Below, piece by piece: positions 49,063 through 57,021 of a DNA stretch of 64,000 nucleotides. The stretch comes from Ralstonia sp. UNC404CL21Col. Lineage in GTDB: Bacteria > Pseudomonadota > Gammaproteobacteria > Burkholderiales > Burkholderiaceae. Where the stretch lies: the NCBI RefSeq assembly GCF_000620465.1, contig NZ_JIBE01000003.1, forward strand, positions 310,001-374,000, written 5' to 3'. The position numbers and the translations under genes are program-made. The notes beneath the pieces were generated by a model that did not search any database, was not told the DNA's origin, and was given only the letters and a program-made list of their open reading frames with translations. Numbering within the stretch: the stretch's first letter is position 1; every line of letters starts with the position of its first letter.

Positions 49063-50757
49063 ATGACCCGCATCGCTGTCCGCTCGCATTCCCCTGACGC
49101 CGCCACCACGTTGGCCGGCCACGGCATCCATCCCGTCCTCGCGCGCATCCTCGCCGCCCGCGGTGTCGCGCGGCCCGACGAACTGTCGACCGAGCTGACC
49201 GACCTGCTGCCGCCCACGCAACTCAAGGGCATTGACGACGCGGCGCGCTACCTGGCCGACGCCATCGCCGCCAACAAGCGCATGCTGATCATTGCCGACT
49301 ACGACTGCGACGGCGCGACGGCCTGCGCCGTAGGCGTACGCGGCTTGCGCATGCTGGGCGCGCAGGTCAGCTACATCGTCCCCAACCGCTTCGAGTACGG
49401 CTACGGCCTGTCGCCCGAAATCGTGGCACTCGCCGCGCGCGAGAAGCCCGACGTGCTGGTCACCGTCGACAACGGCATCGCCGACGTGGCTGGCGTGGCG
49501 GCCGCCAACGCGCTGAGTATCGACGTGGTCGTGACGGACCACCACATGCCCGGCGCGCAATTGCCCGCGGCGCGCGTGATCGTCAACCCGAACCAGCCGG
49601 GCTGCGGCTTCCCGAGCAAGAATCTGGCGGGTGTCGGCGTGATGTTCTACGTCCTGCTGGCCCTGCGGGCGGAATTGCGCAAGCGCGGTGTGTTCACGCC
49701 GCAGGATCAGCCGCGCCTTGATGCGCTGCTCGACCTGGTGGCGCTCGGCACCGTGGCCGACGTGGTCAAGCTCGACGCCAACAACCGCCTGCTGGTCGCG
49801 CAGGGCCTCAAGCGCATGCGCGCCGGGCGGATGTGCCCGGGCATCGCCGCGTTATTCCGCGTGGCCGGCCGCGAGGCGCGTCGCGCGTCGACGTTCGATC
49901 TGGGCTTCGGCCTTGGCCCGCGCCTGAATGCTGCAGGGCGCCTGGCGGACATGTCGCTCGGCATCGAATGCCTGCTCACCGACGACTACGACCGCGCCAT
50001 GTCCATCGCCGCCGAACTCGACGGCATGAACCGCGAACGCCGGGAGATCGAAGCCGGCATGCAGCAGGAAGCGCTAGCCATCCTCGACAGCATGAACGCC
50101 TTCGACGGCGCGGGCCGCCACACCATCGCGGTCTACAACGAGACGTGGCACCAGGGCGTGATCGGCATCGTCGCGTCGCGTATCAAGGACAAATTCCACC
50201 GCCCGGTCTTCACCTTCGCGCCCGGCGACGATGGCGTCATCAAAGGCTCGGGCCGCTCGATTCCCGGCTTCCACCTGCGCGATGCGCTGGACGCCGTTCA
50301 CAAGCGCAGCCCGGGGCTGATCGTCAAGTTTGGCGGCCACGCCATGGCGGCGGGGCTCACGCTGCGCGAAGACGGCTTCGAGACATTCGTCGCCACCTTC
50401 GAGGCGGTCGGCCGCGAATGGCTGACCGAGGCCCTGCTCTCACGCGTGCTCGAAACCGACGGCGAAGCCGACCCGGAATGCTTCACGCCGCAGTTCGTCG
50501 AGCTGCTCGAAACCCAGGTCTGGGGTCAGGGTTTTCCGGCGCCGAGCTTCTGCGGCGAGTTCGATGTGCTGTCGCAGGCCGTGCTGAAGGAAAAACACCT
50601 CAAGCTCAAGCTGGGCCGGGGCAAGCAGCATTTCGACGCCATTTGGTTCAACCACGCCGAGCCGCTGGGCGCCTCGGCCTATGTGGCCTACCGGCTCGAC
50701 AACAACACCTTCAACGGCATCACGCGCGTGCAGATGGTGATCGAGCATGCGCAATAG
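49063..50757 (+). CDS. recJ: Single-stranded-DNA exonuclease RecJ
   Basis: 564-residue 5'-3' exonuclease used in recombination and mismatch repair. DHH-family motifs are complete: IIADYDCDGATA (D79, D81, D83), VTVDNGIAD, VVTDHHMPG (D159-H160-H161), and GLGPRLNAAGRLAD. The DHHA1 region has VYNETWHQGVIGIVASRIK and the motif GGHAMAAGLTL. A C-terminal OB-like domain follows. Length is normal. Confidence 0.96.
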   Translation: MTRIAVRSHSPDAATTLAGHGIHPVLARILAARGVARPDELSTELTDLLPPTQLKGIDDAARYLADAIAANKRMLIIADYDCDGATACAVGVRGLRMLGAQVSYIVPNRFEYGYGLSPEIVALAAREKPDVLVTVDNGIADVAGVAAANALSIDVVVTDHHMPGAQLPAARVIVNPNQPGCGFPSKNLAGVGVMFYVLLALRAELRKRGVFTPQDQPRLDALLDLVALGTVADVVKLDANNRLLVAQGLKRMRAGRMCPGIAALFRVAGREARRASTFDLGFGLGPRLNAAGRLADMSLGIECLLTDDYDRAMSIAAELDGMNRERREIEAGMQQEALAILDSMNAFDGAGRHTIAVYNETWHQGVIGIVASRIKDKFHRPVFTFAPGDDGVIKGSGRSIPGFHLRDALDAVHKRSPGLIVKFGGHAMAAGLTLREDGFETFVATFEAVGREWLTEALLSRVLETDGEADPECFTPQFVELLETQVWGQGFPAPSFCGEFDVLSQAVLKEKHLKLKLGRGKQHFDAIWFNHAEPLGASAYVAYRLDNNTFNGITRVQMVIEHAQ

Positions 50758-50935
50758 CGGATTGGCCAAACCTTGCGCCTGCGCATAAACACATGCCAAA
50801 ACTGTCTGACCGCGCACGGATGACACAGCGGTCAGCGACAGCCGGTGCGTTACAATGCGGGATTGCCGGCATGGAGACGCACAAGCATCCGTGACCGCGC
50901 GCCCCACGAATTCCTAGCATCAACTTCCAAGCGAA

Positions 50936-51265
50936 ATGACTCACGTCGTTACCGAAAGCTGTGTCCGCTGCAAGTACACCGACTGCGTGGACGTCTGCCC
51001 CGTCGACTGCTTCCGCGAAGGCCCGAACTTCCTGACCATTGATCCGGATGAATGCATCGACTGCGCCGTCTGCGTGGCCGAGTGCCCGGTCAACGCCATC
51101 TACGCCGAAGAAGACGTGCCTGCCGATCAGCAGAAATGGATCGCCATCAATGCAGAGCTGGCGCAAGCCGGCTGGCCGTCGATCACCAAGACCAAGCAGC
51201 CCTTGCCCGACGCCGACGACTGGAAGGACGTGAAGGACAAGGAGCAGTACCTCGACCGCGGCTGA
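50936..51265 (+). CDS. fdxA: Seven-iron ferredoxin
   Basis: 109-residue 3Fe-4S/4Fe-4S ferredoxin that carries electrons at low potential. The N-terminal cluster region is [19 protein letters not shown] (C9, C12, C17, C21), and the second is [17 protein letters not shown]. The long C-terminal extension after residue 60 ([19 protein letters not shown]) is typical of Azotobacter FdI-type ferredoxins. A TACAAT -10 candidate at 50851-50856 lies in the 178-base upstream gap, without a good -35. It is transcribed toward the tRNA-Asn gene. Confidence 0.95.
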   Translation: MTHVVTESCVRCKYTDCVDVCPVDCFREGPNFLTIDPDECIDCAVCVAECPVNAIYAEEDVPADQQKWIAINAELAQAGWPSITKTKQPLPDADDWKDVKDKEQYLDRG

Positions 51266-51282
51266 ACGCGTTGAGCGAACTT

Positions 51283-51329
51283 GCCCGACACACTTTTTGT
51301 CGTGCATCGCAAAAAAGGTGTTGACGGGC
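51283..51329. repeat. Imperfect inverted repeat after fdxA
   Basis: GCCCGACACACTTTTT is followed 12 bases later by AAAAAAGGTGTTGACGGGC, an imperfect inverted match of about 15 pairs. It may terminate fdxA or bind a protein. Its right arm contains the -35 of the tRNA-Asn promoter, so the two could interfere. Confidence 0.4.
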
Positions 51330-51350
51330 AGATCGGAAACTAGCTAGAAT
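51321..51350 (+). promoter_or_regulatory. Promoter of tRNA-Asn
   Basis: TTGACG, 18 bases, TAGAAT. Both hexamers match the sigma-70 consensus at five of six positions. The -10 ends 25 bases before the tRNA. Confidence 0.75.
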
Positions 51351-51374
51351 TCATTTCTTCGCTGCTACAGCGAT

Positions 51375-51450
51375 TCCCCGATAGCTCAGTCGGTAGAGCG
51401 CCGGACTGTTAATCCGTAGGTCCCTGGTTCGAGCCCAGGTCGGGGAGCCA
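51375..51450 (+). tRNA. tRNA-Asn (anticodon GTT)
   Basis: 76-base cloverleaf. The acceptor stem TCCCCGA pairs with TCGGGGA, followed by G and the encoded CCA. The D arm is GCTCAGTCGGTAGAGC. The anticodon stem GGACT/AATCC region has loop CTGTTAA with anticodon GTT. The T arm contains GGTTCGAGCC. It reads codons AAC and AAU. Confidence 0.97.
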
Positions 51451-51457
51451 AAATAAC

Positions 51458-51486
51458 AAAACGCCTCGCTTCGTGCGAGGCGTTTT
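51458..51486. terminator. Intrinsic terminator after tRNA-Asn
   Basis: ACGCCTCGC pairs with GCGAGGCGT around loop TTCGT, with A residues on the left and four T residues on the right. It starts seven bases past the tRNA. Confidence 0.9.
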
Positions 51487-51530
51487 CATTTGTGGCATCG
51501 GTGTCGTGTATTGTTTTGCACCCGCCCCAA

Positions 51531-51621
51531 GCCCGAGTGGTGAAATTGGTAGACACCGCGGACTTAAAATCCGCTGCGCCCTAATCGGCGCGTGCCGGTT
51601 CGATCCCGGCCTCGGGCACCA
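51531..51621 (+). tRNA. tRNA-Leu (anticodon TAA)
   Basis: 91-base class II tRNA with a long variable arm (TGCGCCCTAATCGGCGCG region). The acceptor GCCCGAG pairs with CTCGGGC, followed by A and the encoded CCA. The anticodon stem GCGGA/TCCGC closes loop CTTAAAA with anticodon TAA, which reads UUA and UUG. The T arm contains GGTTCGATCC. A T-rich stretch follows without a clear hairpin. Confidence 0.95.
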
Positions 51622-51661
51622 AATCCTCTCTTCGCTTCTTTCCCTCTTTCGCTTGAGTGCC

Positions 51662-52396
51662 TTACGTCGCGCAGCACCCGTGCGTCTTCGGTGCGTCTTC
51701 ATATTCGTCGTGACGGCGCACCCATGACATCGGGCCGCTCTCGTTGCGGCCGAGCGGCGCGCGATCAAGCAGCAGCAGTGTGCCGACCATGTCTTCCAAG
51801 CCGCGCGCATACGTCGAATACGTGTGGAAGACGTTGCCGGCCTCATCCTTGTAGAACGCGCTCATCCCAGGCAGTTCGTCGTGAGCCTCTTCGCGTGGCG
51901 TGGCCGTGTAGTTGTAGTCGACCGAGCCGCTTGCGAGTTCGTCCTGCGAGAAACTCACGCGATAGTCGTGATTGAACGTCGAGCCGGACGATGACACCCA
52001 CGGGAATTGCCAGCCCATGCGTTTCTTGTACGCCGCGATTTTGTCCATCGGCGCACGCGAGACCGCAACGAACGTCACGTCGTGGTGGTTCAGATGCGTA
52101 AGCATTCCGCCAACATGATCGGACAGGAAAGAGCACCCAGGGCAGCCCGCATCCCAATCGGGACCAAGCATGAAGTGATAGACCATCAACTGACTGCGGC
52201 CGTCGAACAGCTCGCCAAGCGTCTTCCTGCCTTCCGGCGACGCGAACACGTATTCCGTATCGACCTTGACCCACGGCAGCGCCTGACGCTCGGCATTGAT
52301 AGCGTCGCGCAAATGGATGGCCTCTTTCTCGCGGGCCAGCAGCGCCCGGCGTTGGATGAGCCATTCATCTCTTGAGACTACGGGATGCGCTTGCAT
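51662..52396 (-). CDS. DUF899 thioredoxin-fold protein
   Basis: 244-residue predicted thioredoxin-like protein of DUF899. The family opening is VVSRDEWLIQRRALLAREKE, followed by GRSQLMVYHFMLGPDWDAGCPGCSF. Here the pair C-x-x-C (GCPGC) sits where thioredoxins carry their redox cysteines. FVAVSRAPMDKIAAYKKRMGW and FHTYSTYARGLE are further family segments. The reaction is unknown. The last residues are HGCCAT. The ATG at 52396 excludes an upstream non-conserved stretch. Confidence 0.88.
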   Translation of the reverse strand: MQAHPVVSRDEWLIQRRALLAREKEAIHLRDAINAERQALPWVKVDTEYVFASPEGRKTLGELFDGRSQLMVYHFMLGPDWDAGCPGCSFLSDHVGGMLTHLNHHDVTFVAVSRAPMDKIAAYKKRMGWQFPWVSSSGSTFNHDYRVSFSQDELASGSVDYNYTATPREEAHDELPGMSAFYKDEAGNVFHTYSTYARGLEDMVGTLLLLDRAPLGRNESGPMSWVRRHDEYEDAPKTHGCCAT

Positions 52397-52515
52397 GGTC
52401 GCCCCTTTGTCGAAGACACAGGACTTCATACTAGGCGGCCGCGCACGAATGAAAAGTCGCGGCGCACAAGTCGGCAATCGGATGCGACTTGCACGCCATG
52501 GAGGCGAACTTGCCG

Positions 52516-52528
52516 CCCCCCCCCCCCC
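52516..52528. repeat. Run of 13 C residues
   Basis: Homopolymer C13 in the 155-base gap between the DUF899 start and the yeiH stop, 120 bases upstream of the DUF899 ATG. It is far longer than any other C run noticed in this window. It could be a slippage tract or an assembly length error. Confidence 0.9.
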
Positions 52529-52551
52529 GGCTCACCGCTTCGGAGGCCTGA

Positions 52552-53655
52552 TCAACCTACCAGCCAACGCACGCCCACATTGATGAGCGCGCCACCGCCC
52601 ACCAGACCGATCCACAACACCGCAGCGGACAGCAGCGGACGCACACCGGACTTCAGCAGCATCGGCACATGCGTTTGCGTACCGATGGCAAACATCGCGC
52701 AGGCCAGCATGGCGGTGTCGACGGCGTCGATGGGGGCGTGCCATGCATCGGGAATCGCACCAGCGGAATTCAGCAGCGTCACGATCAGCAGGCCCACCGC
52801 AAACCAGGGCATCGCCTTCCAGGCATGGCCGGCGGCCTTGCGAAGCGCACCCTCGGAAGGCGCCGAAGCGGAAGCCGGCCCTTCGGCGGGCGTCGTGCAC
52901 GCCAGCACCACCAGCAGCGGAGCCAGCGCCAGCACGCGCACCATCTTGCTGACCACGGCCGCGTTGGTGGCGTCGTCGCCCAACGGACGCGCAGCGGCAA
53001 TCACCTGCGCGACCTCGTGCACCGTCGAACCGATGTAGACACCAAAGTGCTCAGGCGTGACGGCCGCACCAGCATGCGCAACCAGCGCGTACAGCCACGG
53101 ATACAGAAAGATGCCGACCGTGCCGAACAGGACGACGCTGGCGATCGCTACGGCTGTCTCACGCGGCGACGCCTTCACCGCTGGCGCAACGGCCAGCACG
53201 GCCGCAGCCCCGCACACCGCACTACCCGCCGCCACCAGCACGGCTTGCGAACGCGTGAGGCGAAACCAGCGCGTGCCGATCCACGTACCGGCGAGCATCG
53301 TCGCGGCCAATACCACCAGGGGAATCACCACGCCCGACGTACCCAGATCCTGGATCTGCGCAAGCGTCAGCCGGGCGCCGTAGAGAATCACACCGGCGCG
53401 CAGCAGCGTATGGCGTGCAAACTGGATCGCCGCCGGGGTCAGCCAACGTTGATGCCCCGGCACATGGCCCACGGCCATGCCGAGCAGGATGGCAAGCGTC
53501 AATGCGCTCAGCCCCAGATGCGCCGCCCACGGCATGGCCCCAAGCGCTACGGCCACGCCTGCACAGGCGAACAACACCGTCACGCTGGCAAGCGTCCGCC
53601 CATCGAACCCCGCCGCCATGCTCGAGGGTGCCAGCTGTTTCTGCGCAATCGTCAT
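52552..53655 (-). CDS. yeiH: YeiH/UPF0324-type membrane protein (putative sulfate/sulfonate exporter)
   Basis: 367-residue protein with about ten membrane helices. UPF0324 features are GLSALTLAILLGMAVGH near the start, FARHTLLRAGVILYGARLTL, and AVCGAAAVLAVAPAVKASPRE, followed by HFGVYIGSTVHEVAQVIAA. Family members are annotated as putative sulfate exporters, and this has limited direct proof. The divergent LysR gene and the operator between them repeat the yeiE-yeiH arrangement of enterobacteria. The start at 53655 excludes 28 residues. Confidence 0.88.
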   Translation of the reverse strand: MTIAQKQLAPSSMAAGFDGRTLASVTVLFACAGVAVALGAMPWAAHLGLSALTLAILLGMAVGHVPGHQRWLTPAAIQFARHTLLRAGVILYGARLTLAQIQDLGTSGVVIPLVVLAATMLAGTWIGTRWFRLTRSQAVLVAAGSAVCGAAAVLAVAPAVKASPRETAVAIASVVLFGTVGIFLYPWLYALVAHAGAAVTPEHFGVYIGSTVHEVAQVIAAARPLGDDATNAAVVSKMVRVLALAPLLVVLACTTPAEGPASASAPSEGALRKAAGHAWKAMPWFAVGLLIVTLLNSAGAIPDAWHAPIDAVDTAMLACAMFAIGTQTHVPMLLKSGVRPLLSAAVLWIGLVGGGALINVGVRWLVG

Positions 53656-53669
53656 CACATCCGCCTTGC

Positions 53670-53697
53670 TTATTCGATATGCGCATAACGATATGCG
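53670..53697. promoter_or_regulatory. LysR-type operator between yeiH and the LysR gene
   Basis: TTAT, 11 bases, ATAA (53670-53688) is a perfect inverted repeat of the T-N11-A type used by LysR regulators. Overlapping it are two direct copies of CGATATGCG (53675-53683 and 53689-53697) spaced 14 bases apart. The site lies 15 bases upstream of the yeiH start and 51 bases upstream of the LysR start. Confidence 0.7.
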
Positions 53698-53747
53698 GAC
53701 CGTGATAACATGTAAAACAGGTAATTTTCGTAATTCCAACCACTTTT

Positions 53748-54674
53748 ATGGATAACAAAGCGCCTCGCGTCACATTGCGGCAGTGGGCCGTCTTCGCCGC
53801 CATCGCGCAAAGTGAGACGACCACCGCTGCCGGCGAAGTCCTTGGCCTGTCGCAATCCGCTGTCAGTGCGGCGCTGGCCGAGTTGGAATCCACGCTCGGG
53901 CATCCGCTGTTTGACCGGCATGCGCGGCGCCTGCACCTGAATGCGCTGGGCCGGCAGCTTCTGCCGCAAGCACAGGCGCTGCTCGACCACGCCGATGCGC
54001 TGGAACACGCGACCGCCCAGCCGAACGTGCGCCTGAAGCTGGCCGCCAGCAGCACGATCGGCAACTATGTGCTGCCCGCCCTGCTCGCTGGCTTCCGGCA
54101 TGAGATCGCACCCAATAGCCAGCTCGACGTGCTGATCGGCAATACGCAGGACGTGGTCGATGCCGTGCAGCGTTTCGAGGTCGACATCGGCCTGATCGAA
54201 GGCACGTGCCGCGGCGAGGCATTAGAGATCGAAACGTGGATCGACGATGAGATGGTGATCGTGGCCGCGCCGGGGCACCCGCTCGCTCAAGGGACGGAGC
54301 CTGTCTCACACGCGGCGCTGCGCGAAGCGGGCTGGCTGATGCGCGAACCGGGCTCCGGCACGCGCGAACTGGTCGATAGCCGCATCGCTTCGGTGGTCGG
54401 GCCGCTGCATGTGGCGCTCGAACTGGGGCACTCCGAAGCCATTCAGCGCACGGTGGCGGCGGGCTATGGGATCAGCTGTCTGTCGCGCCACGTGGTGGCC
54501 GACGCATTGCGTGACGGCCGCCTCGTCGAGGTGAACAGCGGCCTGCCGCGCATCGCCCGGCCGCTGCTGATCGTGCGCCATCGGGACAAGCATCCGACGC
54601 ACGGGCTCACCCAATTCATCGACGTGCTGCGCAGTCACAGCGCCGATTCGAAAAAAATTCGCGCAAAGGACTAG
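53748..54674 (+). CDS. LysR-family regulator, YeiE/CbbR-like
   Basis: 308-residue regulator. The winged helix-turn-helix is at about residues 8-66 (TLRQWAVFAAIAQSETTTAAGE, then SAVSAALAELESTLGHPLFDR). The effector domain begins LKLAASSTIGNYVLPALLAGF and includes GLIEGTCRGEALEIE and LMREPGSGTRELVDS, typical of the CbbR/CysB-like branch that holds YeiE. YeiE-type regulators control the divergent yeiH gene and have been linked to sulfite sensing. Control of the neighbouring exporter is inferred from the shared operator. Confidence 0.9.
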   Translation: MDNKAPRVTLRQWAVFAAIAQSETTTAAGEVLGLSQSAVSAALAELESTLGHPLFDRHARRLHLNALGRQLLPQAQALLDHADALEHATAQPNVRLKLAASSTIGNYVLPALLAGFRHEIAPNSQLDVLIGNTQDVVDAVQRFEVDIGLIEGTCRGEALEIETWIDDEMVIVAAPGHPLAQGTEPVSHAALREAGWLMREPGSGTRELVDSRIASVVGPLHVALELGHSEAIQRTVAAGYGISCLSRHVVADALRDGRLVEVNSGLPRIARPLLIVRHRDKHPTHGLTQFIDVLRSHSADSKKIRAKD

Positions 54675-54694
54675 CGCGATCCAAAAAAGGTTGA

Positions 54695-54700
54695 TATAGT
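54695..54700 (+). promoter_or_regulatory. -10 element of tRNA-Lys
   Basis: TATAGT lies 13 bases before the tRNA. No good -35 is seen, so the call is tentative. Confidence 0.35.
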
Positions 54701-54713
54701 CTCGTTTCTTCGC

Positions 54714-54789
54714 GGGGCGTTAGCTCAGTTGGTAGAGCAGCGGACTCTTAATCCGTAGGTCGAGTGTTCGAGTCACTCACGCCCCACCA
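54714..54789 (+). tRNA. tRNA-Lys (anticodon CTT)
   Basis: 76-base cloverleaf. The acceptor GGGGCGT pairs with ACGCCCC, followed by A and the encoded CCA. The D arm is GCTCAGTTGGTAGAGC, the anticodon loop CTCTTAA with CTT, which reads AAG, and the T arm contains GTTCGAGTC. A strong terminator follows. Confidence 0.97.
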
Positions 54790-54795
54790 GTATTT

Positions 54796-54828
54796 AAAAG
54801 GCCCGACAGGCAACTGTCGGGCCTTTTT
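54796..54828. terminator. Intrinsic terminator of tRNA-Lys
   Basis: GGCCCGACAG pairs with CTGTCGGGCC around loop GCAA, with four A residues on the left and five T residues on the right. It may also stop minus-strand transcripts coming from the transporter gene. Confidence 0.92.
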
Positions 54829-54937
54829 CATTTGCGCGATTTGCGATGCGCTCTCGCCTCGGTGCGCAGACAACAAAAACGGCCGACACTCTGCGCGCCG
54901 GTCGCTCATTCTTCAGACTTACCCTCGCCTTTTTTGC

Positions 54938-56260
54938 TCAGTGCAGCACCTTGAGCAGAATCGTCGCAGCCACCACCATCGCAGCCCCGCCGATGCGCGT
55001 CGAGATCTGCGCGAACGGCATCAGCCCCATGCGATTCGACGCCGACAGAATCGCCACATCGCCCGTGCCGCCCAACCCGCTGTGGCACGCCGTCACGATG
55101 CCCGACTCCACCGGATACATCCCCAGCCATTTGCCGACGAAGAAGCCTGACGCCACCAGCGCCAGCACCGTCGCCGCGCAGATCGCGAAATAGCCTGGCG
55201 TGAAGGCAGCCATCAGCTCTTTCCACGAGACGAACAACGCGCCAAGACCGACGAGGATCGCGAACGTCAGATTGGTCGAAACGAACTTGTACATCTGGTA
55301 AGCGCCCAGCTCCATGTTCTGCGGGAGCACCTTCGACACCTTCAGCAGCGCCGCACTGACGATCATGAGAATCGGGCCGGGAATGCCGGTGAAGCGCGAC
55401 AGCAGCGCGCCGAAGATGAAGAACGCACAGCTGATCAACAGGCCGGCGCCCATCAGGCCCAGGTTGAGCGGCGCGTCGGTGCGATCGTTGGCCAGCAGAT
55501 CGGCATCATTGCCGGATTTGACGAGATCACCATGGCCGGTCAGGTGCGGCCGCTTCTCACCCAGCGACTTAAGCACGCCGCTCGACAGGATGGCGACAAC
55601 GTTACCGAGGAGCGCCGCCGGCACCAGCATCGCAATCAGCTCTGCCTGCGGCCGGCCGAGAATCTCGGAATACCCGATCGACAGCGGCAAGATGCCTTCG
55701 CCAATGCCGCCCCCGACGATCGGGATGACGATGAAGAAGAACGTGTGCTTGGGGTCGTAGCCGAAGAACAGCCCGACCGTCACGCCCGCCACGATGGCCG
55801 CCAGCGTGCCGATCAGCAACGGAACGAACATCCGCATGAAGCCCTGCACCAGCACGCGATGGCTCATCCCCAGGATGCTGCCCGCCACCAGGCAGGCGAT
55901 GTACAGATATTGCAGGTTGGCCGTCTTCATCGTCGTCGTGAGCGCCTTCAACATCTCGGGGTCGATCACCTTGTAGCCGACCAGCGCGGACGGCACGAAC
56001 AGACAAAGAATGGCCGCCCCGCCAATGTGCTTGAACACCGGCAGCCGCGCACCGATTTCGCCCAGCAGGAAACCGAGCAGCATCAGCACGGCCAAACCGC
56101 CGATCATGTCGTCGGGCAACTTCTTGTTGAGCGCCGCGAGCAGCGTGATGACTGCAATCGCGGCGTACACGGGAAGAGGCAACGGCCCGATCCTGTAGCC
56201 GCTGAGCGTGCGCCAAAGGCCCGCGCGCGTGTTCTCCTGCGCCCGAATGGATGCTTCCAT
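54938..56260 (-). CDS. 2-hydroxycarboxylate (citrate/malate type) sodium symporter
   Basis: 440-residue secondary transporter of the 2-hydroxycarboxylate family (CitS, MaeN, CimH). About eleven membrane segments are visible. The two hairpin-loop motifs with GGxG are IVGGGIGEGILPL and CHSGLGGTGDVAILS, characteristic of the family. CimH/CitS-like members carry citrate, malate or citramalate with sodium ions; the exact substrate is not clear from sequence. It lies 98 bases after leuD on the same strand, so it is likely co-transcribed with the leuCD-like genes. Confidence 0.92.
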   Translation of the reverse strand: MEASIRAQENTRAGLWRTLSGYRIGPLPLPVYAAIAVITLLAALNKKLPDDMIGGLAVLMLLGFLLGEIGARLPVFKHIGGAAILCLFVPSALVGYKVIDPEMLKALTTTMKTANLQYLYIACLVAGSILGMSHRVLVQGFMRMFVPLLIGTLAAIVAGVTVGLFFGYDPKHTFFFIVIPIVGGGIGEGILPLSIGYSEILGRPQAELIAMLVPAALLGNVVAILSSGVLKSLGEKRPHLTGHGDLVKSGNDADLLANDRTDAPLNLGLMGAGLLISCAFFIFGALLSRFTGIPGPILMIVSAALLKVSKVLPQNMELGAYQMYKFVSTNLTFAILVGLGALFVSWKELMAAFTPGYFAICAATVLALVASGFFVGKWLGMYPVESGIVTACHSGLGGTGDVAILSASNRMGLMPFAQISTRIGGAAMVVAATILLKVLH

Positions 56261-56358
56261 GATGTCTCCTGATCAGCCGCGCGGCGCGCCTCGTCTTCAC
56301 GCGAGGTGGACTGGCGCCGGCGTCGCTGTGTGGGGTTTCGAAATCGTGTTGGGAAAAT

Positions 56359-57021
56359 TCAGAGGCTGCCGCTCGGCGCCATGGCAGCCAGACGTGCGCG
56401 AGTGGTAGCCGCGATGTCGCGCAGCCACGGGCGCGTCTTCCAATGCGCCTGCTGGAAGGCGTCGATGTCGCTCCAGCGTGCGAGCGTCGCGCCGATCATG
56501 TCGAGCCCGTGCAGGAACATGTGGCGGTGGCGTTCGGACAGCGTGAACGACGCCTCCACGCTATGGCTGCGCACGGTCATCGATTCCACGTCGATGGCGA
56601 TGCGGTTCGTAGCCGCGTCCGACACGTCGGCCAGGATGCGTTCCACCGTCGCCTCGTCGAGCATCACAAGCAGCAGGCGGTTGTTCATGGCGTTGCTGTA
56701 GAAGATCTCGCCAAAGCTGGGCGCAATCACGGCGCGGATGCCGAATTGCTGCAGCCCCCACACCGCGTGCTCGCGGCTGGAACCGCAACCGAAGTTGCTG
56801 CCGCCCACGAGGATCGACGTGCCCTGATACGCCGGCTGATTGAGCACGCAATCGCTGCGCAACTGGTGATCGGCGTCGTAGCGCAGGTCGTAGAGCAGGC
56901 CCTTGTCGAGCCCCGATTTGTCGATGCCGCGCAGGAACTGCTTGGGCATGATCTGATCGGTGTCGAGGTTGGGCGTGGGCAGCGGTGCGGCCGTGCCTTC
57001 GATGCGTTTGGTGTCAGACAT
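56359..57021 (-). CDS. leuD: 3-isopropylmalate dehydratase small subunit-like protein
   Basis: 220-residue swivelling domain of the LeuCD/aconitase superfamily. The conserved start IEGTAAPLPTPNLDTDQIMPKQFLRGIDKSG is followed by the active-site loop ILVGGSNFGCGSSREHAVW. The chain then runs to GHRHMF-like RHRHMFLHGLDMIGATL. In the leucine pathway it converts 2- to 3-isopropylmalate. Coupling to a transporter and the absence of leuB leave open a different hydroxy acid. It overlaps the leuC stop by eight bases. Confidence 0.9.
   Translation of the reverse strand: MSDTKRIEGTAAPLPTPNLDTDQIMPKQFLRGIDKSGLDKGLLYDLRYDADHQLRSDCVLNQPAYQGTSILVGGSNFGCGSSREHAVWGLQQFGIRAVIAPSFGEIFYSNAMNNRLLLVMLDEATVERILADVSDAATNRIAIDVESMTVRSHSVEASFTLSERHRHMFLHGLDMIGATLARWSDIDAFQQAHWKTRPWLRDIAATTRARLAAMAPSGSL

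Noticed and set aside
51375-51621. tRNA genes as integration sites of a genomic island
   Set aside because: No integrase, no repeated tRNA 3' end and no change of base composition were seen nearby.
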